Assembly: GCF_025770735.1 (NCBI RefSeq) | Contig: NZ_JAODPB010000004.1 | Span: 186,001-250,000, forward strand | Direction: 5' to 3' | Origin: Shouchella tritolerans | GTDB taxonomy: Bacteria > Bacillota > Bacilli > Bacillales > Bacillaceae_D | Length of the DNA: 64,000 bases | Shown here: piece after piece, positions 44,462 to 54,048 of the stretch | Layout: every line of letters starts with the position of its first letter | Numbering within the stretch: position 1 is the first letter of the stretch | The notes under the pieces: model-generated | Told to the model about the DNA's origin: nothing | The model's database searches: none | What the model saw: only the letters and a program-made list of their open reading frames with translations | Made by a program: the position numbers and the translations under genes

Positions 44462-45445
44462 TCATTCCTTTTCTGCCTCGATCGCATCTTGAAACAACCC
44501 GTACACAAATTGCTCGGCGTCAAATGGCTGTAAATCGTCTTTTTGTTCACCTAGCCCGATAAATTTAACTGGCAAATCAAGCTCTTGGCGAATGGCAATG
44601 ACAATCCCTCCTTTAGCCGTGCCATCAAGTTTCGTTAGAACAAGACCGCTCACGTCGGTTGACGCTGCAAATGCTTTCGCTTGCGACAGTGCATTTTGGC
44701 CTGTAGTCGCATCAAGGACAAGTAGTACTTCATGGGGAGCTCCGGGCACTTCCCTTTCAATGACACGTTTTACTTTTGCTAGCTCATTCATTAAATTGAC
44801 TTTATTTTGCAGACGTCCAGCTGTATCGCAAATAAGCACATCAGCTTTACGGGAGCGTGCCCAAGCAATCGCATCATACATGACCGCTGCCGGATCAGAG
44901 CCTTCTTGCTGTTTAATAACCGGAACGCCAACACGCTCTCCCCAAACGTCAAGCTGGTCAATCGCACCCGCCCGGAATGTATCACCAGCGGCGAGCACAA
45001 CAGATTTCCCCTGCCCTTTTAAATAGTGGGCGAGCTTGCCAATGGATGTCGTTTTGCCGACACCATTTACGCCAACAACAAGGATGACGCTCAACCCTTC
45101 TTGCAAATGAAGCGCGGTGTCTTTATCGTCTTTTTCTAGGAGGCTAGCTAGTTTTTCGGAAATGACAGGCTGTATCTCTTCGGTGTCCTTTAAGTTGCGC
45201 AAGCGCACTTCTTCCTTTAATTCGTCAACAAGCTCCATTACAGTCGAAACACCAACATCAGCGCCAATCAAGATTTCCTCCAAGTCTTCAAAAAAATCTT
45301 CGTCGATTTTACGGTAGCGGGCGACAAGCTCATTGATTTTACCAGAAAAGCTTGTCCGCGTTTTTTCTAATCCATGTTTAAATTTGTCAGCTACTTCATT
45401 GGTTTGCTGCGCCATTTTTTCTTTCAGTTTTTTAAAAAAGCTCAC
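44462..45445 (-). CDS. ftsY: Signal recognition particle receptor FtsY
   Basis: FtsY is the membrane-associated SRP receptor GTPase. The 327-residue product has a short N-terminal helix, the N domain, and a G domain with VVGVNGVGKTTSIGKLAHYL, DTFRAGAIDQL, CDTAGRLQ and TKLDGTAKGG. The acidic A domain is minimal, as in Bacillus. It lies 11 nt after smc. Confidence 0.98.
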   Translation of the reverse strand: MSFFKKLKEKMAQQTNEVADKFKHGLEKTRTSFSGKINELVARYRKIDEDFFEDLEEILIGADVGVSTVMELVDELKEEVRLRNLKDTEEIQPVISEKLASLLEKDDKDTALHLQEGLSVILVVGVNGVGKTTSIGKLAHYLKGQGKSVVLAAGDTFRAGAIDQLDVWGERVGVPVIKQQEGSDPAAVMYDAIAWARSRKADVLICDTAGRLQNKVNLMNELAKVKRVIEREVPGAPHEVLLVLDATTGQNALSQAKAFAASTDVSGLVLTKLDGTAKGGIVIAIRQELDLPVKFIGLGEQKDDLQPFDAEQFVYGLFQDAIEAEKE

Positions 45446-45456
45446 GCATTTTCCTC

Positions 45457-48400
45457 CTAGCTTCCAATTAATTGGCGGGTTTCTTCCAGTTTAACGGATA
45501 CGAGCCTTGAAACCCCTGACTCTTCCATCGTCACCCCATAAAGGACATCAGCCCCTTCCATTGTTCCTTTACGGTGCGTAATGACAATAAACTGCGTTTT
45601 TTGTGAGAAGTCGTGCAAGTACTGGGCAAAGCGGCTAACATTCGCTTCATCAAGCGCTGCTTCGACTTCATCGAGAACGCAGAAAGGAACAGGCCTAACT
45701 TGCAAGATCGCAAATAGAAGCGCGATCGCCGTCAGCGCCCTTTCTCCCCCGGAAAGCAGTCCAAGTTGCTGCCGCTTTTTTCCTGGAGGACGAGCAATAA
45801 TCTCAATTCCTGTTGTTAACAAGTCGTCTTGGTTCGTCAACACAAGATCCGCATCGCCGCCACCAAACAGTTTCGTGAACACGGTTTGAAAGTGACCCCG
45901 GATGTTCGCAAACGTCTCACCGAAGCGTTTTGACATTTCTTCGTCCATCTCTGCAATCGCCTGATCGAGTGAAACCCTTGCCTCGAGCAGATCGCTTTTT
46001 TGTTCACGCAAAAACTCATACCGCTCCCGGACACGGGCATATTCTTCAATCGCGCCTAAATTGACTGTTCCAAGTTCATCAATTGAACGTTTCACCAATG
46101 ACAGCCTCATTTTCGCTTGTTCCAAAGACTGGGAGAGCGGATAGCGGCTTGCCGCTGCTTCATAGGAAAGTTCATACTCTTCACGAAGGCGATTTAGGCG
46201 ATAGTCCAAGTCGACATCAAGTCGATTGACGCGCACTTCTAGCTTCTGGCTTTCCTCTAGTAAGTAGGAATGTTCGCCTTGGGCGCTCTTCGTTTCTGTT
46301 TCCAGTTGTTTGTACCGGTTATTCAATTCCGCTTCTTTTTCTTCCAACTCTGCAAGCTTTGCTGCTAGAGCCTGTTTTTCCTGCTTTCCGGCAGCAATTT
46401 GTTCAGCAAGGGACTGGGACGTATGCGCTTGTTCGTCGGCACTGCTCGTTACCAGGGCTAAATGCTCTTTGGCTTGCAACAGCTCTTGTTGTTCTTTTTG
46501 AAGAGACGCTGCTAATTCTTGGCGCTGTGCTTCAAAATATTGGAGCTGTTGTTTCGTTTCCGCACGTGCGACTCGGAGTTCCGTTAGCTTCGCTTGCCAT
46601 TCTTCTTTGGATTGTTGCTCAGATGCCAGTCGTGCTTCCAACTGTTTTATTTTTTCTTCTAAGCGCACGGACTCAGCAATCGCTTTTTTTTCGGCCTCTT
46701 CAATTTCCAGAAAGCGGTCATGCGTTTTAGCTTCTTCCTCATCTTGTTCTTTGGATTGCTGTTCGATTCGTTCTACTTCCTGCCTAGCACGCTCATACGC
46801 AATGCTTGCTTCCTGGTAAGCACGTTGAGCTTCTTCAAACGTTTCCTGTGCTTGTGCTTTTTGCCCTTCCACTTTAGCAATCGTTTCTTGCAGTTGTTGA
46901 CGCCGTTCTTTGTCATGCTTTACTTGTTTTTCTAAATCGCGAATCGCCTCTTCTAACTTGCTTTTTTTAGCGTCCAGTTCTTCTTTTTCCCGCTTTCGCC
47001 CAAGCAATGAGGACTGGTTTTGCTTCGCGCTGCCTCCGGTCATAGACCCGCCAGGATTGACAATATCCCCTTCTAGCGTGACAACACGGAAACGGTGGCC
47101 GCTGCGCTTAGCAATTTTGTTTGCTTGTGGCAGCGTCTCCGCTACTATCGTCGAACCGAGCAAAAAGCCGACAGCCTGCTTATGTTCAGGCTTGGCTTCG
47201 ACGACATCGGCAGCGATCCCTAAGTAGCCTGGCTCATCCGCTATCGCCGTTATGACTGCTTCTGGAACGACACGGGCTTTGACCGTAGTCAGCGGCAAAA
47301 ACGTTGCCCGGCCTAGGCGTCGTTGTTTCAAAAACGAGATCGCTTCTCTCGCGGCAGCTTCATCGTCGACAACGACATATTGCGCTTGGGCGCCGAGCAC
47401 CAATTCAATGGCGGCTTCAAACTTTTTAGGTACACTTATCAATTCGGCGGCTGCTCCAACAATGCCTGGAAGGGACGCTCCCCGCTGTTTTAAAATTTCT
47501 TTCACGCCTTGGAAGAAACCGGCATATTCAGTCTCCATTTCTTGGAGTACTTCTCGCCGGGAAGTAATTTTTTGCAGCAACCCATAGGCTTCATACAGTT
47601 TTGCCTCTTGTTTATAGTAACGGTTTTTGACCGTTTCTTCTTCGGATAAGTGATGACGATGCGCCGTTTTCGCCTTAGCAAAAGACTGTTCGGCCGCTTT
47701 CAGCACCTGCGCCCGCTCAGCAGCTTCCTGCTCTAGCCGTTCTGCTTCTTTTTTGCTAGCTGCAGCGGCTGACTCAGCCCGGCGTGCATTGCGTTGCTTT
47801 TGCTGCAACTGTTCCTCCAAATAGCGCCGTTCATTCCGAAGCGATGCCTGTTCATTTAGCCATTCAATGTAATCGCCTTTTGCGTCTTCCAGTTCGCTGC
47901 TTAAATCTTCTTTTGAACGCGATAAATGGCGCGCCGCCTCATCAAAGTCCGCCTTTAATTCGTCGTCTTTCTGTTTGACTGCCTCATATTGCTTTAACAG
48001 TTCGTCCAGCTTTTGTTGGAACGCTTTTTTGTTGGCTTCGCGCTCTTTTATCGCCTCGATAAGCTGTTCTTCATTATGGAGGGCGTGTTTTTTTCGTTCT
48101 TCCAGCACGCCACGGCGCCCTTCATTTTTTTCAAGCGCTTCACTCACTTCTAATCGTTTCTTGTGGAGGTCTGCTGCCGTTTCACGGATGGCGGCATGCT
48201 CTTCACGATAAGCTGCAAGCTTTTCTTCAGCCTTGTCTAAGCTATCTTTTCGAGCTTGCAGCTGGTCTTTTAACTTTTTCAGCTTGTCAGACTCCGATGT
48301 CCAATTTTCGTAAAGCTCCGTAATTTCCTGCGCAATCACTTGTATATCTAATGTCCGTTGTTCTTCGGCCAACAATTTGTATTCTTCGGCAATGGATGCC

Positions 48401-49023
48401 TGTTCGCGGAGTGGTTCTACTTGTTCTTCTAATTCATTTAAAATGTCGGCAACACGGACTAAGTTTTCTTCCGTTTGCTCTAGCCGCTTCACGGCTTTAT
48501 TTTTTCTTGTTTTATATTTAAGCACACCTGCTGCTTCTTCAAAAATCGTACGCCGCTCCTCAGCCTTGCTGCTCAAGATTTCCTCGATTTTCCCTTGGCC
48601 AATAATCGAGTACGCTTCCCGGCCAAGGCCAGAGTCAAGGAACAAATCGACAATGTCTTTTAAACGGCACGAGTTGCGGTTAATTAAGTATTCGCTTTCC
48701 CCTGAGCGGTACAAACGCCTCGTTACGCTTACTTCGCTATAGTCAATCGCCAAATGGCCGTCTTCATTATCGAGAATGAGTGAAACCTCGGCCATATTTA
48801 CAGCTTTACGAGAATCACTTCCTGCAAAAATGATGTCTTCCATTTTTGCTCCTCGGAGCGAACGGGCACTCTGTTCACCGAGCACCCAACGCACCGCATC
48901 GGCAATATTGCTTTTCCCACTGCCATTCGGCCCAACAACCGCTGTGACACCTGGCACAAAATCTACTACTATCGGTTCTGCAAAAGACTTAAACCCTTTC
49001 ACTTCAAGTCGCTTGAGGAACAT
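45457..49023 (-). CDS. smc: Chromosome condensation protein SMC
   Basis: SMC is the coiled-coil ATPase of the condensin complex with ScpA and ScpB. The start is the ATG at 49023 (MFLKRLEVKGFKSFAEPI), giving 1188 residues. Walker A (GPNGSGKSNIADAVRWVLG), the hinge near residues 510-670 (GFLLGSTIVAE), the ABC signature LLSGGERALTAIALLFA and Walker B (FCVLDEVEAALDEANV) are visible between two long coiled coils. The upstream frame extension is leader. Confidence 0.98.
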   Translation of the reverse strand: MFLKRLEVKGFKSFAEPIVVDFVPGVTAVVGPNGSGKSNIADAVRWVLGEQSARSLRGAKMEDIIFAGSDSRKAVNMAEVSLILDNEDGHLAIDYSEVSVTRRLYRSGESEYLINRNSCRLKDIVDLFLDSGLGREAYSIIGQGKIEEILSSKAEERRTIFEEAAGVLKYKTRKNKAVKRLEQTEENLVRVADILNELEEQVEPLREQASIAEEYKLLAEEQRTLDIQVIAQEITELYENWTSESDKLKKLKDQLQARKDSLDKAEEKLAAYREEHAAIRETAADLHKKRLEVSEALEKNEGRRGVLEERKKHALHNEEQLIEAIKEREANKKAFQQKLDELLKQYEAVKQKDDELKADFDEAARHLSRSKEDLSSELEDAKGDYIEWLNEQASLRNERRYLEEQLQQKQRNARRAESAAAASKKEAERLEQEAAERAQVLKAAEQSFAKAKTAHRHHLSEEETVKNRYYKQEAKLYEAYGLLQKITSRREVLQEMETEYAGFFQGVKEILKQRGASLPGIVGAAAELISVPKKFEAAIELVLGAQAQYVVVDDEAAAREAISFLKQRRLGRATFLPLTTVKARVVPEAVITAIADEPGYLGIAADVVEAKPEHKQAVGFLLGSTIVAETLPQANKIAKRSGHRFRVVTLEGDIVNPGGSMTGGSAKQNQSSLLGRKREKEELDAKKSKLEEAIRDLEKQVKHDKERRQQLQETIAKVEGQKAQAQETFEEAQRAYQEASIAYERARQEVERIEQQSKEQDEEEAKTHDRFLEIEEAEKKAIAESVRLEEKIKQLEARLASEQQSKEEWQAKLTELRVARAETKQQLQYFEAQRQELAASLQKEQQELLQAKEHLALVTSSADEQAHTSQSLAEQIAAGKQEKQALAAKLAELEEKEAELNNRYKQLETETKSAQGEHSYLLEESQKLEVRVNRLDVDLDYRLNRLREEYELSYEAAASRYPLSQSLEQAKMRLSLVKRSIDELGTVNLGAIEEYARVRERYEFLREQKSDLLEARVSLDQAIAEMDEEMSKRFGETFANIRGHFQTVFTKLFGGGDADLVLTNQDDLLTTGIEIIARPPGKKRQQLGLLSGGERALTAIALLFAILQVRPVPFCVLDEVEAALDEANVSRFAQYLHDFSQKTQFIVITHRKGTMEGADVLYGVTMEESGVSRLVSVKLEETRQLIGS

Positions 49024-49105
49024 CTTCATCCCCACTTTCTGGAACTGCAATCGCTGCGTTACCTGGGTCGCATCAACCAGACCTGGTAACCTGTATAACT
49101 CTATT

Positions 49106-49134
49106 AGTTTATCACACAAAAAAACGGCTGGAAA
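49106..49134 (-). promoter_or_regulatory. Candidate promoter of smc-ftsY
   Basis: TTTCCA is followed after 17 nt by an extended -10, TGATAAACT. It would give an 80-nt leader with an inverted repeat (GTTACC...GGTAAC near 49055-49090). smc needs its own promoter here because rnc is cut off by the opposite-strand DUF1128 gene. Confidence 0.5.
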
Positions 49135-49140
49135 TATGAA

Positions 49141-49170
49141 TTGCCTGTTTCCACCTTGATTTGGTAAGGT
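49141..49170 (+). promoter_or_regulatory. Candidate promoter of the DUF1128 gene
   Basis: TTGCCT and TAAGGT (extended by TGG) are 18 nt apart on the plus strand, 34 nt before the start and divergent from the smc promoter. Confidence 0.5.
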
Positions 49171-49203
49171 AGAGATCAGTAGGCATTGCAAAGGAGGATT
49201 CAC

Positions 49204-49428
49204 TTGGCTTCATTAACACTTGAAGAAATCGAAACGATGCTTGATGACATGAAAAAGAAACTAAACGTGGTTAATGCCAGCGTTATTACAAGCGACAGTG
49301 TTAGCCCCGCTAAACATGACGACTTAATTGCGTTGCATGCCCATGTGATGCGGCGCCCATCCTTCTCGATTAGCGAGATGGACGAAATTGTCCAAGAACT
49401 TGGCCAGCTTCGAGGTAGAAAAAGCTAG
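49204..49428 (+). CDS. DUF1128 family protein (YfkK-like)
   Basis: A TTG at 49204 follows AAAGGAGG at 6 nt and gives 74 residues (ASLTLEEIETMLDDMKKKL, then PSFSISEMDEIVQELGQLRG). The KKKLNVVNASV and FSISEMDEIVQEL parts match the small DUF1128/YfkK family of Bacillaceae, whose function is unknown. It sits on the opposite strand between smc and rnc, adjacent genes on one strand in B. subtilis. Confidence 0.85.
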   Translation: MASLTLEEIETMLDDMKKKLNVVNASVITSDSVSPAKHDDLIALHAHVMRRPSFSISEMDEIVQELGQLRGRKS

Positions 49429-49467
49429 AAAAAAGGAGGCATGATCCGCTTCCTTTTTTCTAGCTTT
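49421..49467. terminator. Bidirectional terminator shared by rnc and the DUF1128 gene
   Basis: AAAGCTAGAAAAAAGGA (49421-49437) pairs perfectly over 17 bp with TCCTTTTTTCTAGCTTT (49451-49467). The TAG of the plus-strand gene lies in one arm and the TAG of rnc in the other. T-rich sequence follows on the plus strand. Confidence 0.8.
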
Positions 49468-50242
49468 CTTTTTGGTTGAGCGCAAGCAGCGCTTGTTTCG
49501 CAGCTAGCTGCTCAGCTTCTTTTTTGGAGCGCCCTGTCCCTGTGCCAATTGTTTCTTCATTTAGCTGCACATCTGAGACAAATTCACGATCGTGGGCAGG
49601 TCCTCTTTCTTGGACAATTAAATAGCGAATTTGGCCGCGGTTATCCCGTTGCACAAATTCTTGCAGTTGACTTTTAAAATCCATCTTGTATGTGAACGCG
49701 CCTTCTTTGATTTTCGGATACATAAAACGCGCCAAAAACATAAACACAGGCTCAAGCCCTTGGTCCATATAAAGGGCACCAATAAACGCCTCAAACACAT
49801 CTGCAAGGAGCGCAGGGCGCGTGCGTCCCCCTGTCACTTCCTCCCCTTTGCCAAGAAGAACAAGTTTGCCGAACTGCAACTCTTCGGCAAAACGGGCTAA
49901 GGATGGTTCACATACGATCGAAGCGCGCAATTTCGTCATATCGCCTTCGCTCATATTTTTGTACGTTTTAAATAAATATTGGGAGACAGCCAATTCTAAA
50001 ACAGCATCGCCAAGAAATTCCAAACGTTCATTATCCGATGATGAAAAAATTCGTTGTTCATTCACATACGAGGAATGGGTAAATGCTTGAATCAACAGTT
50101 TGCGGTTTTCAAACGTTAGACCCGTCCGGACAAGGAGGTCGTCAAACTGTTTTTTTTGTTCCTCTGTCAGCTCTAACCGCCGCTGACTGCGTTTTCGCTC
50201 GCCTGACCGAGGCTTGCGCTGGTACTTCGATGATTGTGCCAT
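49460..50242 (-). CDS. rnc: Ribonuclease III
   Basis: RNase III cleaves double-stranded RNA in rRNA and mRNA processing. The start is the ATG at 50242 behind GGAGGG, giving 260 residues. The catalytic signature [20 protein letters not shown] and the C-terminal dsRNA-binding domain ([24 protein letters not shown]) are complete. It has its own promoter after the acpP terminator. Confidence 0.97.
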   Translation of the reverse strand: MAQSSKYQRKPRSGERKRSQRRLELTEEQKKQFDDLLVRTGLTFENRKLLIQAFTHSSYVNEQRIFSSSDNERLEFLGDAVLELAVSQYLFKTYKNMSEGDMTKLRASIVCEPSLARFAEELQFGKLVLLGKGEEVTGGRTRPALLADVFEAFIGALYMDQGLEPVFMFLARFMYPKIKEGAFTYKMDFKSQLQEFVQRDNRGQIRYLIVQERGPAHDREFVSDVQLNEETIGTGTGRSKKEAEQLAAKQALLALNQKES

Positions 50243-50305
50243 AATTCCCTCCAAACAATGGAGCTACTCATTTTGCAATATGCGTATTCCTAGTGCTCAT
50301 TGTTG

Positions 50306-50334
50306 ATTGTAACAGAATCCCGCGGCCTTGTGGA
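50306..50334 (-). promoter_or_regulatory. Candidate promoter of rnc
   Basis: TCCACA is followed after 17 nt by an extended -10 TGTTACAAT on the minus strand, just downstream of the acpP terminator. Confidence 0.55.
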
Positions 50335-50356
50335 GCTCCCTTTTGTGTGAAGATGT

Positions 50357-50389
50357 GAAAAGAGCCCCCTTTTGCAAGGGGCCCTTTTC
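50357..50389 (-). terminator. Terminator after acpP
   Basis: The hairpin GGGCCCCTT-GCAA-AAGGGGGCTC is flanked by A and T tracts and followed by TTTTC on the minus strand, within 10 nt of the acpP stop. Confidence 0.85.
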
Positions 50390-50395
50390 TCGCGG

Positions 50396-50629
50396 TTATT
50401 GGTTGTTATTTATGTAATCGACAACATCTTTAACCGTTGCAATTTTTTCTGCGTCTTCATCAGCAATCTCCATGTCAAACTCATCTTCAAGCTCCATGAC
50501 AAGCTCAACGACATCAAGAGAATCAGCTTTTAAATCTTCTTTAAAAGAAGACTCTAGTTTTACTTCTGATTCTTCGACACCTAGACGGTCAACGATGATT
50601 TTTGTTACACGCTCCATGACATCTGCCAA
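50396..50629 (-). CDS. acpP: Acyl carrier protein
   Basis: ACP carries growing acyl chains. A TTG at 50629 with GGAGGTG upstream gives 77 residues. The phosphopantetheine Ser is in [22 protein letters not shown] nine bases upstream is too close to the ribosome-binding site. It has both a dedicated promoter and a terminator. Confidence 0.96.
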   Translation of the reverse strand: MADVMERVTKIIVDRLGVEESEVKLESSFKEDLKADSLDVVELVMELEDEFDMEIADEDAEKIATVKDVVDYINNNQ

Positions 50630-50664
50630 AACGTTCACCTCCTCCCAAAAGTATCAGCACAAGA

Positions 50665-50693
50665 ATTGTACCGACAGAGTGTAAGCCTGTCAA
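50665..50693 (-). promoter_or_regulatory. Sigma-A promoter of acpP
   Basis: TTGACA-17-TACAAT on the minus strand, directly after the fabG stop, is near consensus and explains high acpP expression independent of the upstream operon. Confidence 0.8.
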
Positions 50694-50704
50694 GCTGGCT
50701 CTTA

Positions 50705-51448
50705 TTAAGGCATGACCATGCCGCCGTCAACATGGATCGTTTGACCGGTTAAGTAAGCGGCGTCATCGCTTGCCAAAAACCGAACAACACGAGCGATATC
50801 CTCTGGTTCACCAAGCTTCGCCAATGGGATTTGTTTAAGCAGCTGTTCCTTTGTTTCGTTTGCTAGCTCATCTGTCATATCCGTGGTAATAAAGCCTGGT
50901 GCCACCGCGTTGACAAGAATGCCTCGCCCTGCTAATTCCCGCGCTAAAGACTTAGTCAAGCCAATAACACCTGCTTTGGCAGCAACATAATTGGCTTGCC
51001 CAGCGTTCCCCATTACGCCAACGACAGACGAGACATTGATGATTCTGCCAGCACGTTGTTTCATCATTTGCCGGCTGACTGCTTTTGCGCAATGGAACAC
51101 CCCTTTTAAGTTGGTATTAATGACGGCATCCCAATCGTCTTCTTTCATTCTCATTAGCAAGTTATCGCGTGTAATGCCCGCATTGTTCACTAAAATATCA
51201 ATCGATTGAAAGCGGCCGATTGCTTCTTTCATCATTGCTGCCACTTCACTTTCGGAGGCAACATCGGCCTGATATGCAAACGCCTCTTGTCCAAGCGCTT
51301 TAATGGTGGCCACTACTTCTTCAGCACGGTCTTGATTTCCTGCATAATTGACGACGACATTTGCCCCTTTTTCAGCAAGTTCAAGGGCAATTGCTTTGCC
51401 GATTCCACGTGAAGCGCCTGTTACAACGGCCGTTTTTCCTGTTAACAT
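50705..51448 (-). CDS. fabG: 3-oxoacyl-ACP reductase FabG
   Basis: This NADPH-dependent short-chain reductase of fatty-acid elongation has 247 residues. The nucleotide motif [20 protein letters not shown], the catalytic Ser and Tyr-Lys ([20 protein letters not shown]) and the C-terminal [19 protein letters not shown] are intact. The start overlaps the fabD end by 7 nt. Confidence 0.97.
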   Translation of the reverse strand: MLTGKTAVVTGASRGIGKAIALELAEKGANVVVNYAGNQDRAEEVVATIKALGQEAFAYQADVASESEVAAMMKEAIGRFQSIDILVNNAGITRDNLLMRMKEDDWDAVINTNLKGVFHCAKAVSRQMMKQRAGRIINVSSVVGVMGNAGQANYVAAKAGVIGLTKSLARELAGRGILVNAVAPGFITTDMTDELANETKEQLLKQIPLAKLGEPEDIARVVRFLASDDAAYLTGQTIHVDGGMVMP

Positions 51449-52395
51449 GAATGCTTGTCTCCTTTCAGCGCAGCCGCCATCTTTTCAAATGAATCACGGT
51501 CGCTGACGGCAAATGTACGCAAGTTGCGGTCAATTTTACGAACCAATCCGCACAATACATTGCCTGCACCAATTTCAATAAATGTGTCGACACCGAGTTC
51601 AACCATGCGGCGAACGCTCTCTTCAAAACGTACTGGTGAATAAATTTGTTCAGCAAGCTGTTCGCGAATGACTTCCGGGGCATCCGTCACTTCAGCGGTC
51701 ACGTTCGCGATCAGTGGAACAGTCGGATTGGCAAATGGCGTTTGCTCTAATGCGTGTTTAAATTGATTAGCCGCAGGCTTCATCAATGACGAATGGAATG
51801 GCCCACTGACGGCAAGAGGCAGAACGCGCTTGGCCCCTTTTTGTTTTGCTAACACCGCTGCCTGTTCAATCCCTTTCGCTGTCCCAGACAGGACAATTTG
51901 CCCTGGGCAATTCAAATTGGCAAGTTCAGCAACTTCACCATCTGCTGCAATTTGGGTAGCCACTTCTTCAAGCTCCTCTTTATTTAACCCGAGTACCGCT
52001 GCCATCGCCCCTTGCCCTTGTGGCACCGCCTCTTCCATGAGCGTTCCCCGTTGATGAACAAGAGTCACCGCATCTTCAAATGTTAGGGACTCGCATGCCA
52101 CTAAAGCGGAATACTCCCCTAGGCTGTGGCCAGCAACAAAATCCGGTTCAATGCCAGCTTCGCGGAATAATTGGAGGACAGCAGTGCTCATCGTAACTAA
52201 GGCAGGTTGGGCATAAGCCGTTTGTTTCAGTTTTTCTTCTGGTCCATGCGCGATGATCTCCGAAAGAGGAAAACCAAGCGCTTTGTCAGCCCGCTCAAGC
52301 ACCTCCTTTGCCAATGAATCTTCAGCAAAAAGCGCTGCTCCCATGCCGACTTTTTGTGAGCCTTGTCCAGGAAATAAAAAGGCCATTTTCCCCAC
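51442..52395 (-). CDS. fabD: Malonyl-CoA-ACP transacylase FabD
   Basis: FabD loads malonate onto ACP. A GTG at 52395 follows GGGAG at 6 nt and gives 317 residues with [15 protein letters not shown] at the N-terminus. The catalytic [10 protein letters not shown] and the [18 protein letters not shown] and [10 protein letters not shown] blocks are present. It starts 1 nt after the plsX stop. Confidence 0.97.
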   Translation of the reverse strand: MGKMAFLFPGQGSQKVGMGAALFAEDSLAKEVLERADKALGFPLSEIIAHGPEEKLKQTAYAQPALVTMSTAVLQLFREAGIEPDFVAGHSLGEYSALVACESLTFEDAVTLVHQRGTLMEEAVPQGQGAMAAVLGLNKEELEEVATQIAADGEVAELANLNCPGQIVLSGTAKGIEQAAVLAKQKGAKRVLPLAVSGPFHSSLMKPAANQFKHALEQTPFANPTVPLIANVTAEVTDAPEVIREQLAEQIYSPVRFEESVRRMVELGVDTFIEIGAGNVLCGLVRKIDRNLRTFAVSDRDSFEKMAAALKGDKHSC

Positions 52396-52396
52396 T

Positions 52397-53386
52397 TTAT
52401 TCTCCCCCATTTTCCAATTTTTGTGCAATGGTCTTTGTCACCTCATTGTCGACCATTTCTTTCGCCTGGCGTACCGCATGAAAAACCGCGTTCGCATCCG
52501 ATGAGCCATGGGCTTTTATTACAGGCGCTTTTAGACCAAATAAGCCAGCACCACCGTATTCCGAGTAGTCCATTTTTTCTTTTAGATTGCGGAATTGGGG
52601 CTTGAGCATACCCGCTGCAAGCTTAGCTGGCAATGAGCTTGTCAATTGCTCTTTGAGGAGCGAAAAAACCATTTTCGCTGTCCCTTCCACGCTTTTTAAA
52701 ACGACGTTTCCCGAAAAGCCGTCGCAAACAACAATATCGCAGACGCCTGCAAACAAATCCCTTGCTTCGACATTGCCGATAAAATGAAGGGAGCTGTTTT
52801 CAAGAAGCTGATAGGCCTCCTTCGTCAACTCAGTGCCTTTTCCGGCCTCTGTGCCGACGTTCAGGAGGCCGACGCGTGGATTTTTTTGTTGATAGACGTT
52901 GCGTCGATACGCATCGCCGATGATGGCATATTGGAGCAAGTGTTCCGGACTGGCATCCATATTGGCACCAGCGTCGAGGAGCAAAAAGCCATTGCCGTCT
53001 TTCGTTGGCAGCGTTGGCGCCAATCCTGGGCGTTCGACGCCTTTAATGCGCCCGACATGAAGGAGGCCTGCCGTCATGAGCGCGCCTGTGTTTCCAGAGG
53101 AAATACACGCATCAGCGCGGCCTTCTTTTACTTCTTTTACACATAGCACCATCGATGCTTCTTTTTTACGGCGGACAGCTGTTGTCGGCTTGTCCGTGTC
53201 CTCAATTTTTTCGGTCGTATGTATGACATGTAGGCGTGTACTGTCGGTAAGATGTGGTCGAATTTGTTCTTCATTGCCGATAAGGGTGACCTCGAGCTCT
53301 GGAAATGCCTGAACCGCCCGAATCGCCGCTTCGATGTGTGCTTTAGGCGCATTGTCTCCCCCCATAGCATCCAAAGCTATTCTCAT
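52397..53386 (-). CDS. plsX: Phosphate acyltransferase PlsX
   Basis: PlsX makes acyl-phosphate from acyl-ACP for phospholipid synthesis. The 329-residue product starts [20 protein letters not shown] and contains [15 protein letters not shown] and [19 protein letters not shown]. The start overlaps the fapR stop by 4 nt. It is part of the FapR regulon. Confidence 0.97.
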   Translation of the reverse strand: MRIALDAMGGDNAPKAHIEAAIRAVQAFPELEVTLIGNEEQIRPHLTDSTRLHVIHTTEKIEDTDKPTTAVRRKKEASMVLCVKEVKEGRADACISSGNTGALMTAGLLHVGRIKGVERPGLAPTLPTKDGNGFLLLDAGANMDASPEHLLQYAIIGDAYRRNVYQQKNPRVGLLNVGTEAGKGTELTKEAYQLLENSSLHFIGNVEARDLFAGVCDIVVCDGFSGNVVLKSVEGTAKMVFSLLKEQLTSSLPAKLAAGMLKPQFRNLKEKMDYSEYGGAGLFGLKAPVIKAHGSSDANAVFHAVRQAKEMVDNEVTKTIAQKLENGGE

Positions 53387-53958
53387 TGCTGTGGCCTCTC
53401 TTCCGTTTCATTTTGCTGATACATCGCGAATTCGCCAGTAAACACGACTTCCTGGTTTACATGGCTTGTCACTAGAATACGTGTACGCCCGCTCCTTTTT
53501 CCAGCCATTTCTGCTTTCGCCACGACACGCTCGCCTACACGGACGGGTCTAGTAAACTGAATAGATGCTTTGGCGGTAAGGACGAATTCATTATTCACGA
53601 GTGCTACAGCCAAGGAATTTGCCTGTGCAAACAAATGGTGGCCTCTGGCGATGCCGCTTCTTTCAAACACGTGCTCCGGCCCAACATCAAAGATGGAAAT
53701 GGCACGCTCTTCAAGAACAAGATCGACAATCTCACCAAAGACTTCTTCAGGCGCTAAAGAAATGACCGAGTCTCGTTGTTTGTAGGCAACGTCTTTAATG
53801 CGTTCCCGTAGTTCTGGAATGTTTTGTTCCATTCGGTCTAGACGAATCGTCTGGATGCTGACACCAAAATGGGCCGACAACTCTTCGTCGGTCAGGAAAG
53901 GATTCCCTTCAAGCAGCTCCATCAACAGCCGTTGCCGTTCTTTCTTTTTTATCTTCAT
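53383..53958 (-). CDS. fapR: Malonyl-CoA-responsive repressor FapR
   Basis: FapR represses fatty-acid and phospholipid genes until malonyl-CoA binds. I chose the ATG at 53958 ([20 protein letters not shown]), giving 191 residues. The N-terminal DeoR-like HTH ([20 protein letters not shown]) is followed by the hot-dog effector domain ([18 protein letters not shown]). Its own promoter carries a FapR operator, so it is autoregulated. Confidence 0.96.
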   Translation of the reverse strand: MKIKKKERQRLLMELLEGNPFLTDEELSAHFGVSIQTIRLDRMEQNIPELRERIKDVAYKQRDSVISLAPEEVFGEIVDLVLEERAISIFDVGPEHVFERSGIARGHHLFAQANSLAVALVNNEFVLTAKASIQFTRPVRVGERVVAKAEMAGKRSGRTRILVTSHVNQEVVFTGEFAMYQQNETEERPQQ

Positions 53959-53995
53959 CTCCACACCGCCTGTATTCCACATTTCCATTTCAGAA

Positions 53996-54012
53996 TTAAG
54001 ACTAGGTACTAA
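53996..54012 (-). promoter_or_regulatory. FapR operator
   Basis: The 17-bp sequence TTAGTACCTAGTCTTAA on the minus strand matches the FapR binding site known from the B. subtilis fapR promoter. It overlaps the expected transcription start, a few bases downstream of the -10. Confidence 0.88.
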
Positions 54013-54016
54013 GACT

Positions 54017-54045
54017 AGTATATAGATCTTCAGCGTAGGATTCAA
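54017..54045 (-). promoter_or_regulatory. Sigma-A promoter of fapR-plsX-fabD-fabG
   Basis: TTGAAT-17-TATACT on the minus strand lies between recG and fapR, immediately upstream of the FapR operator. Confidence 0.8.
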
Positions 54046-54048
54046 CCT

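Noticed and set aside
49024-49203. 60-residue N-terminal extension of SMC
   Set aside because: SMC proteins start at MFLKRLEV-type sequence. The upstream part is leader with a promoter and an inverted repeat, and it would overlap the opposite-strand gene's ribosome-binding site.
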